NCBI GenBank assembly: GCA_964563395.1
Contig: CAZLWK010000003.1
Span: 124,001-188,000 of the forward strand
Direction of reading: 5' to 3'
DNA: 64,000 bases
DNA from: JBEVOS01 sp964563395
GTDB taxonomy: Bacteria; Pseudomonadota; Alphaproteobacteria; Caulobacterales; Aquidulcibacteraceae
This document shows, in pieces, positions 51,094 to 59,912 of this stretch (the stretch's first letter is position 1; every line of letters begins with the position of its first letter). A program made the position numbers and the translations under genes. The notes below the pieces were generated by a model. It was not told where the DNA came from, ran no database searches, and was given only the letters and a program-made list of their open reading frames with translations.

Positions 51094-52233
51094 ATGATGG
51101 ATCCGATCCCGCTCGCCCAAGATTTGATGCGCCGCAGAAGCGTCACGCCCGCCGATGACGGGGCGCTGGACGTGCTGTCCGCCGCGCTCGAGGGGCTCGG
51201 CTTTCACACCCGCCGCATGAAATTCGGCGAGGTCGACAATCTCTATGCCAAGCGCGGCGGCGAGGGCCGCACTTTCTGCTTCGCCGGGCACACCGATGTC
51301 GTGCCGATCGGCGATGGCTCCGCCTGGACGCGCGATCCCTTCGGCGCGACGCTCGCCGATGGCTGGCTGATCGGGCGCGGCGCGGCCGACATGAAGGCCG
51401 CGATCGCGGCGATGGTCGCGGGCGTCGATGGCTTTCTCGGCGCGCAAGACCAGAAGCCCGGCGCGATCAGCTTTCTCATCACCGGCGATGAAGAGGGCCC
51501 GGGCGTGAACGGCACGCCGGCCATGCTGCGCGCGCTCGCGGCGGAAGGCGAACGCATCGATCATTGCCTCGTGGGCGAGCCAACCAGCGTCGATCAGGTC
51601 GGCGACATCATCAAGAACGGCCGGCGCGGCTCGCTCAACGCGATCCTCACCGCCGAAGGGCGGCAAGGGCACGTGGCGTATCCCGATCTCGCCGCCAATC
51701 CCATCACCGCCTTGATCGCGCTGTTGGCCGCGCTGCGTGCGCGGCGTCTCGACGACGGCGCGGAAGGATTCGATCCGTCGAACCTTGAAGTCACGACCGT
51801 CGATGTCGGCAATCCCACGCACAATGTGATCCCGGCGCGCGCGGCCGCGCGGCTCAATATCCGCTTCAACACGCGCCATTCCGGCGATGATCTGAAAGCG
51901 TGGATCGAGCGCGAAGCGGAGGCTTTCAGCACGGCGCATGGCGTGCGCATCGAAGCCGCGGTGACGATCACCGGCCGCCCTTTCCTGACGCCGGCGGGCG
52001 CCTTCACCGATCTGGTGCGGGGCGCGGTGCGCGACACCGCCGGCACGGCGGCGCAGCTGTCCACCTCGGGCGGCACTTCCGATGCGCGCTTCATCAAGGA
52101 TGTATGCCCGGTGGTCGAACTCGGGCTGCAGAACGCCACCGCGCACATGGTAGATGAGCGCGTGCGCGTGGACGATGTGCGCACGCTGGCGCGCTGCTAT
52201 GAGGCGATTCTCGTGCGCTATTTCGCGGCATGA
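51094..52233 (+). CDS. dapE: Succinyl-diaminopimelate desuccinylase
   Basis: 379 residues. FAGHTDVVPIGD (zinc-binding His), GRGAADMKAAIAAMV (bridging Asp), ITGDEEGPGVNGT (catalytic/zinc Glu pair), VGEPTSVDQVGDIIKNGRRGS and the C-terminal HMVDERVRVDDV are typical of DapE. It hydrolyses N-succinyl-LL-diaminopimelate to give DAP for lysine and peptidoglycan. Two ATG codons stand in tandem at 51094 and 51097. The stop overlaps the VOC gene (ATGA). Confidence 0.96.
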   Translation: MMDPIPLAQDLMRRRSVTPADDGALDVLSAALEGLGFHTRRMKFGEVDNLYAKRGGEGRTFCFAGHTDVVPIGDGSAWTRDPFGATLADGWLIGRGAADMKAAIAAMVAGVDGFLGAQDQKPGAISFLITGDEEGPGVNGTPAMLRALAAEGERIDHCLVGEPTSVDQVGDIIKNGRRGSLNAILTAEGRQGHVAYPDLAANPITALIALLAALRARRLDDGAEGFDPSNLEVTTVDVGNPTHNVIPARAAARLNIRFNTRHSGDDLKAWIEREAEAFSTAHGVRIEAAVTITGRPFLTPAGAFTDLVRGAVRDTAGTAAQLSTSGGTSDARFIKDVCPVVELGLQNATAHMVDERVRVDDVRTLARCYEAILVRYFAA

Positions 52234-52631
52234 GTCTTTCGCTCGCGCGCATCGCGCTTCTGGTGCGCGATTATGACGAGGCCATCGCCTATTTCACGCA
52301 AATTCTAGGGTTTCGCCTCGTGGAGGACACGCCGCTGACCGCGACGAAGCGATGGGTGGTCGTCTCGCCCAATCGGGCCGATGCGCCCGCGCTGCTGCTC
52401 GCGCGCGCCGCCGATGACGCGCAGGCCGCGCGGATCGGCGATCAGGCCGGAGGACGAGTCTTCCTGTTCTTGCACACGGACGATTTCGACCGCGATCATG
52501 CGCTCTTCGAGGCGCGCGGCGTGCGTTTCATCGAAGCGCCGCGCGAAGAGCCCTATGGCAAGGTGGCCGTGTTCGAGGATTTATACGGCAATCGCTGGGA
52601 TTTGATCGAGCCGCGCGCGATCGCTCAATAA
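52230..52631 (+). CDS. VOC (glyoxalase/bleomycin resistance) family protein
   Basis: 133 residues with two beta-alpha-beta-beta-beta modules: IALLVRDYDEAIAYFTQILGFRLVEDTPL and LFLHTDDFDRDHALFEARGVRFIEAP...VAVFEDLYGNRWDLIEP. Metal ligand candidates include the Glu in DLIEP. Members are glyoxalases, dioxygenases or antibiotic-binding proteins; the substrate here is unknown. It is coupled to dapE and overlaps the end of truA by seven bases. Confidence 0.85.
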   Translation: MSLSLARIALLVRDYDEAIAYFTQILGFRLVEDTPLTATKRWVVVSPNRADAPALLLARAADDAQAARIGDQAGGRVFLFLHTDDFDRDHALFEARGVRFIEAPREEPYGKVAVFEDLYGNRWDLIEPRAIAQ

Positions 52632-53389
52632 TCCACGCGCATCAGATAAAGCCCGTCCGGCGGCGCGACGGGGCCGCAAGCGGCGCGATCGCGCGCCGCG
52701 AGCGCGGCGGCGACATCGTCAGCGCTCATCTTGCCCTCCCCCGCCTCGATCAGCGTGCCGACGATGGAGCGCACCTGCCGATGCAGGAAGGAGCGCGCCT
52801 CGCACCAGATGTGAATCTCCTCGCCCACGCGCAGCACATCGCAGCGATCCAGCGTGCGCACGGGGCTCTTGGCCTGGCATTGCGCGTCGCGAAAGGTGGT
52901 GAAATCGTGCCGGCCGACGAGACGTTGCGCGGCGCGATGCATCGCATCGACATCGAGGCGGCGCGGCGTGCGCATGGCGCGTTGGCGCTCCAGCGCGAGC
53001 GGCGCGCGCCGATCGAGAATGCGATAAAGATAGACGCGGCGCACCGCATCGAAGCGCGCGTGAAACTCCGGCGCGGCGACGGCGGCTGCGAGCACCGAAA
53101 TCGGATGCGGCCGCACCAGCGCGTTGAGCGCATCGGCGAGGCGCTGCGGCGCCAAGGCTTTCGCGACATCGACATGCGCGACCTGACCGCGCGCATGCAC
53201 GCCCGCATCCGTGCGCCCCGCGCCGACAATATCGACGCGCTCGCCGCTCAGCGCGAAAACGGCGTCCTCCAGAACGCCCTGCACGCTCGGCTGCGCCGGC
53301 AGCTTTTGCCAGCCGCGAAACGCCGAGCCGTCATATTCAAGGATCAGCCGAAAGCGCGTCACGCGCTGCGATAATTGAGCGCCGGGCAT
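52625..53389 (-). CDS. truA: tRNA pseudouridine(38-40) synthase
   Basis: 254 residues. The catalytic Asp is in GAGRTDAGVHARGQVAH. Further family motifs are YDGSAFRGWQ at the N-terminus, FHARFDAVRRVYLYRI, HDFTTFRDAQC and SFLHRQVRSIVGTLIEAGEG. It modifies U38-40 in tRNA anticodon arms. Its start overlaps the upstream lipoprotein gene by 31 bases. Confidence 0.95.
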   Translation of the reverse strand: MPGAQLSQRVTRFRLILEYDGSAFRGWQKLPAQPSVQGVLEDAVFALSGERVDIVGAGRTDAGVHARGQVAHVDVAKALAPQRLADALNALVRPHPISVLAAAVAAPEFHARFDAVRRVYLYRILDRRAPLALERQRAMRTPRRLDVDAMHRAAQRLVGRHDFTTFRDAQCQAKSPVRTLDRCDVLRVGEEIHIWCEARSFLHRQVRSIVGTLIEAGEGKMSADDVAAALAARDRAACGPVAPPDGLYLMRVDY

Positions 53390-53895
53390 GCGCGCGCGCT
53401 GGCTTCACCGGGCGCGCCGCCCGTGACCGGCAAAAGCACCATGCGCGTATCGCCCGGAATCTCCGGCTCCCACATCACAAGATGCGTCGGCGCGCCTTCG
53501 GGACAGAAACGGCCTTCGGCGCTGACCACCCGATAGAGCAGCGCGCGCGCCACATCGACGCTCAAGGCCATGCGCGAACGCAGCGTGCTTTGATCGAGCG
53601 TCATGGAGGGATCGAGCGCGCCGATAAGCTCGGCGGTGGCGGCGAGGCCTTGCGCGCCCGAAAGCGTCAGCGTTTCGACCGAAGCGCCGCCTTCGCCGAG
53701 ACTGGTGGAGACGGTGACGACGATGGGGCCCGCGGCGCGGGCGGAATCGTCCGCCGGCTCGAAGCGGCGCCCGGGCGAGGAATCCGGCGCGGGCGCGGCG
53801 AGTTCGGGGCCGGCCGCAGGGGCCGCGCCGTTAGGCGCCGCGCCTTCGCAGGCCGCGAGCAGCGTGAGCGCCGCACAGATCACCCAAAGCCGCAT
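53359..53895 (-). CDS. Putative lipoprotein, hypothetical
   Basis: 178 residues. MRLWVICAALTLLAACEG has a clear lipobox (LAAC), then a Pro/Ala-rich linker of about 40 residues. A folded domain follows: VVTVSTSLGEGGASVETLTLSGAQGL ... RALLYRVVSAEGRFCPEGAPTHLVMWEPEI, ending ACPALNYRSA; two Cys could pair. The start at 53895 is preceded by GGGAG. It lies between fmt and truA on the same strand, 57 bases after fmt; family unknown. Confidence 0.75.
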   Translation of the reverse strand: MRLWVICAALTLLAACEGAAPNGAAPAAGPELAAPAPDSSPGRRFEPADDSARAAGPIVVTVSTSLGEGGASVETLTLSGAQGLAATAELIGALDPSMTLDQSTLRSRMALSVDVARALLYRVVSAEGRFCPEGAPTHLVMWEPEIPGDTRMVLLPVTGGAPGEASARACPALNYRSA

Positions 53896-53952
53896 ATGCG
53901 AGGCTCCCTTCCGCCGCTTCATAAGGGTCTTGGCCAAGCGCATCAACGCGTC

Positions 53953-54867
53953 TCAACCAAGACGTGTTCCCGCCGGCAGCGGCGCCCCGCGCAAATAATC
54001 GCCCGCCTCCATCGCCGCGCGGCCGGCGCGCTGCACGCTCATCAGCCGCACCGCGCCCTCGCCGCACGCGATCAGCAATTTGTCGTCCAGCGCCTCGCCC
54101 GGCGCGCCGGCGCCCCGGCCGAGGCGGGACATCAGCGCTTTCACACGCACGCCGTCGCGCTCGAACCAGGCGCCGGGAAAGGGCGCAAGGCCCCTGATCC
54201 TGCAATCGACCTCGCGCGCGGGCCGCGTCCAATCGATCCGTGTTTCCGATGGGCTGAGCTTGGCGGCGTAAGTGATCCCCTCGGCGGACTGCGGATTCGC
54301 GCGCGCATCGCCGGCTTCGATCCGCGCCAACGTCTCCACCATCAAGGGCGCGCCGAGGGCGGCGAGACGGTCGTGCAGGCTGCCTGCTGTATCGTCAGCC
54401 TCGATCGGTGTCTCCGCGCTGGCGTAAATCGGGCCGGTGTCGAGCCCTTCCTCCATGTGCATCACTTGCACGCCGGTGACACGGTCGCCGGCCATGATCG
54501 CGCGTTGGATCGGCGCCGCGCCCCGCCAGCGCGGCAAGAGCGAGGCGTGCAGATTGAGGCAGCCCAGGCGCGGCGCATCGAGCACCGGCTTGGGAAGGAT
54601 GAGGCCGTAGGCGACGACGATCGCGCAATCGAGGCCGAGCGCGGCGAATTCGGCTTGCACGTCGGCGCGCTTCAGGCTGCGCGGCGTGCGCACCGGAAGG
54701 CCGTGCGCTTCGGCGAAGGCGTGCACCGGCGTCTCGCGCAGCGCCTGGCCACGGCCGGAGGGACGCGGCGGCTGCGAATAGACGCACGCAATCTCATGGC
54801 CCGCCGCGATCAGGGCGGCGAGCGTCGGCACGGAGAAATCAGGCGAGCCGAGAAAGGCGAGGCGCAT
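53953..54867 (-). CDS. fmt: Methionyl-tRNA formyltransferase
   Basis: 304 residues. MRLAFLGSPDFSVPTL, VVAYGLILPKPVLD, the formyltransferase signature LNLHASLLPRWRGAAPIQ (with His and downstream Asp in EEGLDTGPI) and a C-terminal OB-like domain ending GAPLPAGTRLG. It formylates initiator Met-tRNA with 10-formyl-tetrahydrofolate. The start at 54867 was chosen by homology; ten extra upstream codons are possible. def is about 1 kb upstream on the same strand. Confidence 0.95.
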   Translation of the reverse strand: MRLAFLGSPDFSVPTLAALIAAGHEIACVYSQPPRPSGRGQALRETPVHAFAEAHGLPVRTPRSLKRADVQAEFAALGLDCAIVVAYGLILPKPVLDAPRLGCLNLHASLLPRWRGAAPIQRAIMAGDRVTGVQVMHMEEGLDTGPIYASAETPIEADDTAGSLHDRLAALGAPLMVETLARIEAGDARANPQSAEGITYAAKLSPSETRIDWTRPAREVDCRIRGLAPFPGAWFERDGVRVKALMSRLGRGAGAPGEALDDKLLIACGEGAVRLMSVQRAGRAAMEAGDYLRGAPLPAGTRLG

Positions 54868-54920
54868 GGCTTGAATTAGAGCATTCGCGTCAATCACGCG
54901 AACACGGCGTCGACATGTGC

Positions 54921-55076
54921 GCCGCCCCTCCCCTTCGCGGGGAGAGGATCAAGGAGGGCGCCGCACGACAAAGCAGAACGGAGCGCCGCTTCATTCGCAG
55001 ACAAAGCCTCGCGCAAGCTGTCCGAGGGCGGTTCATCACCCCACCCCCTGCCCCCTCCCCTCACAAGGGGAGGGGG
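54921..55076. repeat. Dispersed palindromic repeats between fmt and the CADD-like gene
   Basis: Two hairpins mark the ends: CTCCCC-TTCGC-GGGGAG (54928-54944) and a perfect 10-bp stem CCCCCTCCCC (55051-55060) / GGGGAGGGGG (55067-55076). The stretch between has no protein-like frame. The right hairpin lies 12 bases past the CADD-like stop and may end or stabilise its transcript. Confidence 0.7.
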
Positions 55077-55087
55077 TCGCGCTGCGC

Positions 55088-55783
55088 TTAATTCAGGCCG
55101 CAGGTGCGCTGCATGCCGTCGAGAAAGCCGTTGAGCGCATCGGCGAGCGCGGCCGCGCCCGCTGTCGCTTCGGCGCGCTCGGCCGGCGACAGCGCGTCGA
55201 TGAGGCCCCGGCACACGGCGGCGTGCTCGACATCGGCGGCCTTGTGCACCTCGAAGAAGCGCAGCGTGGCCGCGTCGTCAACGCCATAGCGGCTCTTCAA
55301 ACCGTCGATCTTGGTGGCGGCGATCGCCGGCAATTGGCTCTCATAGGCGTAGAGCGCGCCAAGGCCCGCCGCGTAGGATTGGCGCGACAGCGTGCGGAAC
55401 GTGTCGATCAGCGCCTGCGTCTCCGGATTGAGCGCGACGGCGCGGACCTCGGCCTCGCTGGCGCCAAGGCCTTCGGCGAAGCGCAGCCAGAGCGTGGCGT
55501 GATCGTCAGTCCCGTCGCGCAGAAGGCCTTCCTCCTCGGCGAGATTTTCCGCCAGGAGCTTGCGGCCTGCCGCATCGGGGCAATTGGCGTGCGTGGCGCT
55601 CACCGCGCGCGGAAACGCCTCGACATGATGGAAATATTGGCGGGCATACTCGCGCAGCGTGTCGAGCGAGAGCGTTCCATCCTCCCAGGCGCGATAGAAA
55701 GCGTGCTTCAACATGGCGCGCTCGGCCACGACCGCATCGATCAAGGCCGACGTCGCAACGCCGGCGTGAACTCCATCCGCCAT
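55088..55783 (-). CDS. CADD-family (haem oxygenase-like fold) protein, possible para-aminobenzoate synthase
   Basis: 231 residues, all helical. MLKHAFYRAWEDGTLSLDTLREYARQYFHHVEAFPRAVS contains the Tyr/His/Glu cluster of CADD and PqqC-like proteins; AENLAEEEG and FFEVHKAADVEHAAVC supply further Glu, His and Asp ligands for a diiron centre. Chlamydial CADD is a self-sacrificing enzyme that makes para-aminobenzoate from its own Tyr, giving folate. The neighbourhood of fmt and def (both depend on formyl-folate chemistry) is suggestive. The start at 55783 has GGGGA eight bases upstream. Confidence 0.8.
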   Translation of the reverse strand: MADGVHAGVATSALIDAVVAERAMLKHAFYRAWEDGTLSLDTLREYARQYFHHVEAFPRAVSATHANCPDAAGRKLLAENLAEEEGLLRDGTDDHATLWLRFAEGLGASEAEVRAVALNPETQALIDTFRTLSRQSYAAGLGALYAYESQLPAIAATKIDGLKSRYGVDDAATLRFFEVHKAADVEHAAVCRGLIDALSPAERAEATAGAAALADALNGFLDGMQRTCGLN

Positions 55784-55893
55784 GAAAAGTCCCCGCAATC
55801 AAACCGCGCGGAAAGCGCGCGCGTCACAAGCCCTCTAGCCCAGAAGAAGCGGCCCTGAAAAGCGCAATCGCGCCAACGCCGCGCCGCGATCGG

Positions 55894-56412
55894 TCACGCC
55901 GCGTCGCGTTCCTTGGCCTTGCGCACCTTCTTGACCGCGCTTTCCCGCTTCAAGCGGGACAGATGATCGATGAAGAGCACGCCTTCGAGATGGTCCATCT
56001 CGTGCTGAATGCAGACCGCGTAGAGCCCTTCGGCCTCTTCCTCGATCTGCTCGCCCCGATAATTGAGGTAGCGCAGCCGCACGCGGGCCGGGCGCTCCAC
56101 CTCGTCATAGATTTCCGGGACGGAGAGGCAGCCCTCCTCGTAGGGCGCAAGCTCCTCCGAGCGCCACAGAATCTCGGGGTTCACGAAATAGCGCGGCTCC
56201 CGCACGCCCTCCTCGCGCGAGAGATCCATCACGATGATGCGCAGCGGCACGCCGATCTGGATGGCCGCGAGGCCGATGCCGGGGGCCGCGTACATCGTCT
56301 CCAGCATGTCGTCCATGAGGGCGCGATGCTCGTCCGTCACGCCGCCTTCGACGGGCGCGGATTTCTGCTTCAGGCGCTTGTCCGGCACCGTCAGAATTTC
56401 ACGAATGGCCAT
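55894..56412 (-). CDS. def: Peptide deformylase
   Basis: 172 residues with all three motifs: GIGLAAIQ, EGCLSVP (metal Cys) and QHEMDHLEG (metal His pair and catalytic Glu). It removes the N-formyl group from new proteins using Fe2+. It is upstream of the CADD-like gene and fmt, about 110 bases from the former. Confidence 0.96.
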   Translation of the reverse strand: MAIREILTVPDKRLKQKSAPVEGGVTDEHRALMDDMLETMYAAPGIGLAAIQIGVPLRIIVMDLSREEGVREPRYFVNPEILWRSEELAPYEEGCLSVPEIYDEVERPARVRLRYLNYRGEQIEEEAEGLYAVCIQHEMDHLEGVLFIDHLSRLKRESAVKKVRKAKERDAA

Positions 56413-56490
56413 GTCTACAGAGGTATGGAGCGGCGCGCGCGCCGTCAAGAAAGCGCCCGTGGCGCAAGGCTTTCCGCGCCCAATCGCCGG

Positions 56491-56811
56491 CTAGAGCCGG
56501 ATCTGGCCGTGCGCGCCGCGCGCCTCTGCGGCGGAATGCGCGCGCGGCGCGCCTGCCCGCGCGGGCGCGGAGACCGGGGCGGGCGCCCGGGCCGCCTCCG
56601 GCGCGTCGGCCGGCGCCTCCAGCCCCTCGATGTCGGCCGCGACAATGCGGCCCTCCTCGTCGCGATAGATTTCGGCCACCCAGCCCGTGGGCGGGCTCTG
56701 CGCGTCGGACACGACCGGCGCGCCCGACCAGCGCGCGTCGCGCTCCTCGGCGGCGGCGGGGCTCGCGGTGGCGGCAATCAGCGTCAAGGCGGCGAGTGCG
56801 GCTCGAACCAT
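56491..56811 (-). CDS. Small secreted protein, hypothetical
   Basis: 106 residues. MVRAALAALTLIAATASPAAA is a signal peptide; the mature part has GWVAEIYRDEEGRIVAADIEG, then an Ala/Pro-rich disordered tail with repeated APA and HSAAEARGAHG. It is upstream of def by 78 bases on the same strand. No family recognised. Confidence 0.65.
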   Translation of the reverse strand: MVRAALAALTLIAATASPAAAEERDARWSGAPVVSDAQSPPTGWVAEIYRDEEGRIVAADIEGLEAPADAPEAARAPAPVSAPARAGAPRAHSAAEARGAHGQIRL

Positions 56812-56902
56812 GGCGTTTGCGCGCGAGTGCGCGCCTCCTCTCTTGCGTACCGCCAAACCTTGCCGAGGCGCGGACGTTCCCGATGTGACGGTGGTCACGC
56901 TC

Positions 56903-56931
56903 TTGCCGGCGGACGCGCCGGGGCCGATATA
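56903..56931 (+). promoter_or_regulatory. Promoter of the SRP RNA gene
   Basis: TTGCCG (56903-56908) and GATATA (56926-56931) are 17 bases apart and place the transcription start near 56938, at the foot of the RNA's terminal stem. Confidence 0.55.
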
Positions 56932-56937
56932 GGCGGC

Positions 56938-57031
56938 GCAGACAGGCGGCGGACGGTCGTCCCGCCAACCCGGTCAGGTCCGGAAGGAAGCAGCCGTAAC
57001 GGGTTTCGGTTGGGTCGCCGTCCTGTCTGTA
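56938..57031 (+). ncRNA. ffs: Signal recognition particle RNA (4.5S, small bacterial type)
   Basis: About 94 bases. The conserved apical loop and Ffh-binding region GGTCAGGTCCGGAAGGAAGC is present at about 56973-56992, with an asymmetric internal loop and CAGCC after it. The long hairpin closes with CAGACAGG (56939-56946) pairing CCTGTCTG (57022-57029). It binds Ffh for co-translational membrane targeting. Exact ends are estimated. Confidence 0.95.
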
Positions 57032-57187
57032 CCTCCCTCTCATGGCGAATATTTCATACGCGGAACGAGCCTTTGCGCTTGACGCACGCCCATGTTTGTA
57101 CGCATTTTGTTCTCAAGCCGGCGGCGCGCCCCGCGCCGCTTGTGTTCAGTCTGCGCCGCGCCAAGCGCCGCGTGAGGGAGGTCGGCC

Positions 57188-57538
57188 ATGAGCGTTGAAG
57201 ATGTCGCCAAGGCGTTCACGGAGGCGCTGAAGGCGCAGGATTATGCGAAGGCGGAGGCGTTCTGGGCGGACGACGTGGTCAGCCTGGAAAACATGGACGG
57301 GCCGATGCGCGAAGTGCGCGGCAAGCCGGCCGTGCATGGCAAGAGCGAATGGTGGTTCGCCAACCACGAAATCCACGCCTTCGAGTGCGAGGGGCCGTTC
57401 CTGCATGGCGATCAATTCGCGCTGCGCTTCCATATCGATGTGACGCCGAAGGACGGCTCGGGCCGGCGCGCGATGACCGAGATCGGGCTCTATACCGTGC
57501 GCGGCGACAAGGTGGCGGAAGAACGATTCTTCTATTGA
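57188..57538 (+). CDS. SnoaL-like/NTF2-fold protein
   Basis: 116 residues: VAKAFTEALKAQDYAKAEAFWADDVVSLENMDGPMREVRGKPAVHGKSEWWFANHEIHAFECEGPFLHGDQFALRFHIDV is a typical NTF2 cone fold of the nuclear transport factor 2/SnoaL type; the cavity may bind a small ligand. GGAGG precedes ATG. Function unknown. It converges with the alpha/beta hydrolase. Confidence 0.82.
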   Translation: MSVEDVAKAFTEALKAQDYAKAEAFWADDVVSLENMDGPMREVRGKPAVHGKSEWWFANHEIHAFECEGPFLHGDQFALRFHIDVTPKDGSGRRAMTEIGLYTVRGDKVAEERFFY

Positions 57539-57556
57539 TCCCGGCGGCGGCGCCGA

Positions 57557-58375
57557 TCAGCCGGCCGCGACCGTTTCGGTCCGCGCGACGCGGTCGATAA
57601 AAGCGCGCAATGGGCGCGCGACCGCCTCGGAATCCTCCCAATGGAGGGCGTGCCCGAGGCCGTCCAGCGCCACGAATTCGGCGCCGCCGAGCGCCGCCGC
57701 GAGCGTGTCGCCGTCCGCGCGCGGCACGAGCTCCTTCCGCTCGCCCCAGAGGATGAGCGCCGGAGCATTGCAGCGCGCCGCGGCCGCGAGCGGATCGAAC
57801 GCCATGAAGCCCTCCGCCACGCCGCGCCAAACCCGCGCCGGCAGGCGCCGGCTCTCCGCGATCGCGGCCTCCAAGAATTCCGGCGGCGGGGGCTGCGCCA
57901 GCGTGCTCAGCTGGAAGGCGCGCACGAATTCGGGATCGACCGGATCGCGCAGCGTAGCCACTTCGTCGGCCAAATCCCGGACCAATTCATTGTCGCTGTA
58001 GTTCGCGAAGGCGCCCATAAGAGCAAGCCCGGCGATGCGGCGCGGATGCCGCGCGCCGGTCGCCAAGGCGACGGACGATCCAAGCGAATGCCCCACCAGA
58101 ATGGCGCGCTCGAGCGCGAGCGCATCCATGAACGCCGCCACATCGTCCGCGAACGCATCCATGTCATAGGCGTGCGGCCGATCGGAACCGCCATGACCGC
58201 GCATGCTCAGCGCGATGATCCGAACCCCGCGCGGCAAGTGCGGCGCGAGCAAATCGAAGGAATGCAGGGAATCCGAATAGCCGTGCAGCAAAATCACCGC
58301 GGGCCCTTCGCCGCGTGCGGCGTAGTCCAGCCGCACGCCGCTCGCCAAGGCGAGCGTCGTCTTCGCAGATTGCAT
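57557..58375 (-). CDS. Alpha/beta hydrolase
   Basis: 272 residues. The oxyanion motif is LLHGYSDSLHSF, the nucleophile elbow GHSLGSS (Ser about residue 96), the catalytic Asp lies in the LILWGERKELVP region and the His in GLGHALHWED. Esterase, lipase-like or C-C hydrolase activities are possible. It is downstream of the TTC38-like gene on the same strand (63 bases). Confidence 0.88.
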   Translation of the reverse strand: MQSAKTTLALASGVRLDYAARGEGPAVILLHGYSDSLHSFDLLAPHLPRGVRIIALSMRGHGGSDRPHAYDMDAFADDVAAFMDALALERAILVGHSLGSSVALATGARHPRRIAGLALMGAFANYSDNELVRDLADEVATLRDPVDPEFVRAFQLSTLAQPPPPEFLEAAIAESRRLPARVWRGVAEGFMAFDPLAAAARCNAPALILWGERKELVPRADGDTLAAALGGAEFVALDGLGHALHWEDSEAVARPLRAFIDRVARTETVAAG

Positions 58376-58438
58376 CGAAACGATCCTTTTTGAGAGCCGA
58401 AGCGGCGGCGGGCGATGAGACGCCCGCCGCCAATGACG

Positions 58439-59776
58439 TTAGGCGGCCTTGCTGTCGCCAAGGCTGCGCGCGCGCCGCGCAAGCCCCGCCGCCCATGGGC
58501 TGTGCGGCTTGTGCTGCAGCCGTTCGGTGGCCAGGGCCTCGGCCTCGCTCTTCATGCCGCCGCGCAGCGCCGCATGCAGCGCCGTCAGCGTGAGCACGTC
58601 GCGCTGGGCGTGGCTGCCGCCGAAGCGGTGCGCGCCGCCGCGATTCATCACGATGCGCTCGAACGCGTCGGCATAGGCGCCGCGCTCGAAGGCGATGAAG
58701 CCCTGCGCGAGCGGCAGGCCGACCTGGCGCGTCATCCAGGCATTGTCGGCCTCGCCCTCGGCGGCCTTGCGCATCGCGGCGAGCGTGCGCTCGGCGTCGC
58801 TAAGACGGCCCGCGCCGAGAAACGCCATGATCGCATGCAGATCGTTGAACGCGTAGCGCCGATCCTCCACCGTGCGCGCCCAGACATCGGCCAGCGGCGC
58901 GAACCGATCGCCGACATCGACGCCCTCCAAGCGCAGCCGCCACAGCAGCGCCGAGGCGTCGATCCATTCCATCAGAACGTCCGCGCGCGGATCGGGCCGC
59001 ACCTTTTCATCGTAGATGGCGAGCGCCTTGTCGTGTTCGACGCGGTCGACGTAGAGCAAGGCGAGGTGCCACCAATTGTGATAGGCGAAGCCGCTGTCCG
59101 GCGCCCAATGGCGCGCATTGTCCGCAAGCCATGGCGCGCCTGCATCGACATCGCCGCGCATCTCGTTGACATGCGCCACCGCGTGCACGGCCCAGCCGTC
59201 GCGCGGTTCGATCGCCGCCGCTTCGCGCCCCAGCCCGTCGGCGCGCTCATAATCGCCGCATTCCTCAAGGCCGAACGCGGCCATGCCCAGCACGGCGTGA
59301 TAGCCGGGATCGCCACGCCGGTGCGCGCGAAGCGATTGCAGCGGCCAATCGCGCAGATCGCTGGCGCGGCCGACGAAGAAGCACCCGACATGGCCAAATT
59401 GCAGCGCGATGAGATCGCGCGGATCGCTGAGCGCGATGCGGCCATAGAGGGATGTGCCTTCGTTGAAGCGGCCTTCGGCCCAGGCGCGCGCGGCGGCGAG
59501 ATGGGCCTCGCTGCGCGCATCGCGGTTACTGGCGGCGAAGCCGGCGCGCAGCGAGCGCGCGATCTCGCCATCGTAAAGCGCGTCGGTCTGCTGCGCCAAA
59601 AGTCCGGCGCGCACGGCCCACGCCAAGGCGAAATCGGGATCGGCGGCGAGCGCTTCATCGAGCGCGGCGACGGGATCGCCGCGATAGAGGCGAATGAGAT
59701 CGCAGGCGCGATCGAACGCCTCGCGCGCGGCTTCCGATTGGGTGGCGATGGGCGCGCCATATTGATCGTGTTTCAT
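58439..59776 (-). CDS. Tetratricopeptide-repeat protein, TTC38-like
   Basis: 445 residues of repeated helix pairs (for example LIRLYRGDPVAALDEALAADPDFALAWAVRAG and HAVLGMAAFGLEECGDYERADGLGREAAAIEPRDGWAVHAVAHV). The layout resembles the TTC38 family of bacterial and eukaryotic TPR proteins, of unknown function. No signal peptide is seen. It probably starts an operon with the alpha/beta hydrolase; the upstream region to the TetR gene (59919-60126) holds no other feature I can support. Confidence 0.82.
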   Translation of the reverse strand: MKHDQYGAPIATQSEAAREAFDRACDLIRLYRGDPVAALDEALAADPDFALAWAVRAGLLAQQTDALYDGEIARSLRAGFAASNRDARSEAHLAAARAWAEGRFNEGTSLYGRIALSDPRDLIALQFGHVGCFFVGRASDLRDWPLQSLRAHRRGDPGYHAVLGMAAFGLEECGDYERADGLGREAAAIEPRDGWAVHAVAHVNEMRGDVDAGAPWLADNARHWAPDSGFAYHNWWHLALLYVDRVEHDKALAIYDEKVRPDPRADVLMEWIDASALLWRLRLEGVDVGDRFAPLADVWARTVEDRRYAFNDLHAIMAFLGAGRLSDAERTLAAMRKAAEGEADNAWMTRQVGLPLAQGFIAFERGAYADAFERIVMNRGGAHRFGGSHAQRDVLTLTALHAALRGGMKSEAEALATERLQHKPHSPWAAGLARRARSLGDSKAA

Positions 59777-59834
59777 CGGTCGAACTCCGCGGGCGAGGCG
59801 CTGCGCCCCGCCCGCTGGTTGAAAGAAAAGCGCT

Positions 59835-59912
59835 TCAAGCCCGAGTCGCCAAGAGCGGCGCCAAGGCGGCGGCGATGGCGGCCAGGGCCGCGCATCCCAA
59901 CAAGGTCAACAT
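59835..59912 (-). CDS. Possible micro-membrane peptide, 25 residues
   Basis: MLTLLGCAALAAIAAALAPL-LATRA, one hydrophobic helix with a basic end. AAGGA sits about eight bases before this ATG, whereas an ATG two codons earlier lies too close to it. It precedes the TPR gene on the same strand by 58 bases. Base composition alone could produce such a frame, so this is tentative. Confidence 0.35.
   Translation of the reverse strand: MLTLLGCAALAAIAAALAPLLATRA

Noticed and set aside
57080..57125. GTTC-like elements before the NTF2-fold gene, considered as an alphaproteobacterial LexA box
   Set aside because: Only one GTTC half is intact; the required GTTC-N7-GTTC spacing is not met.
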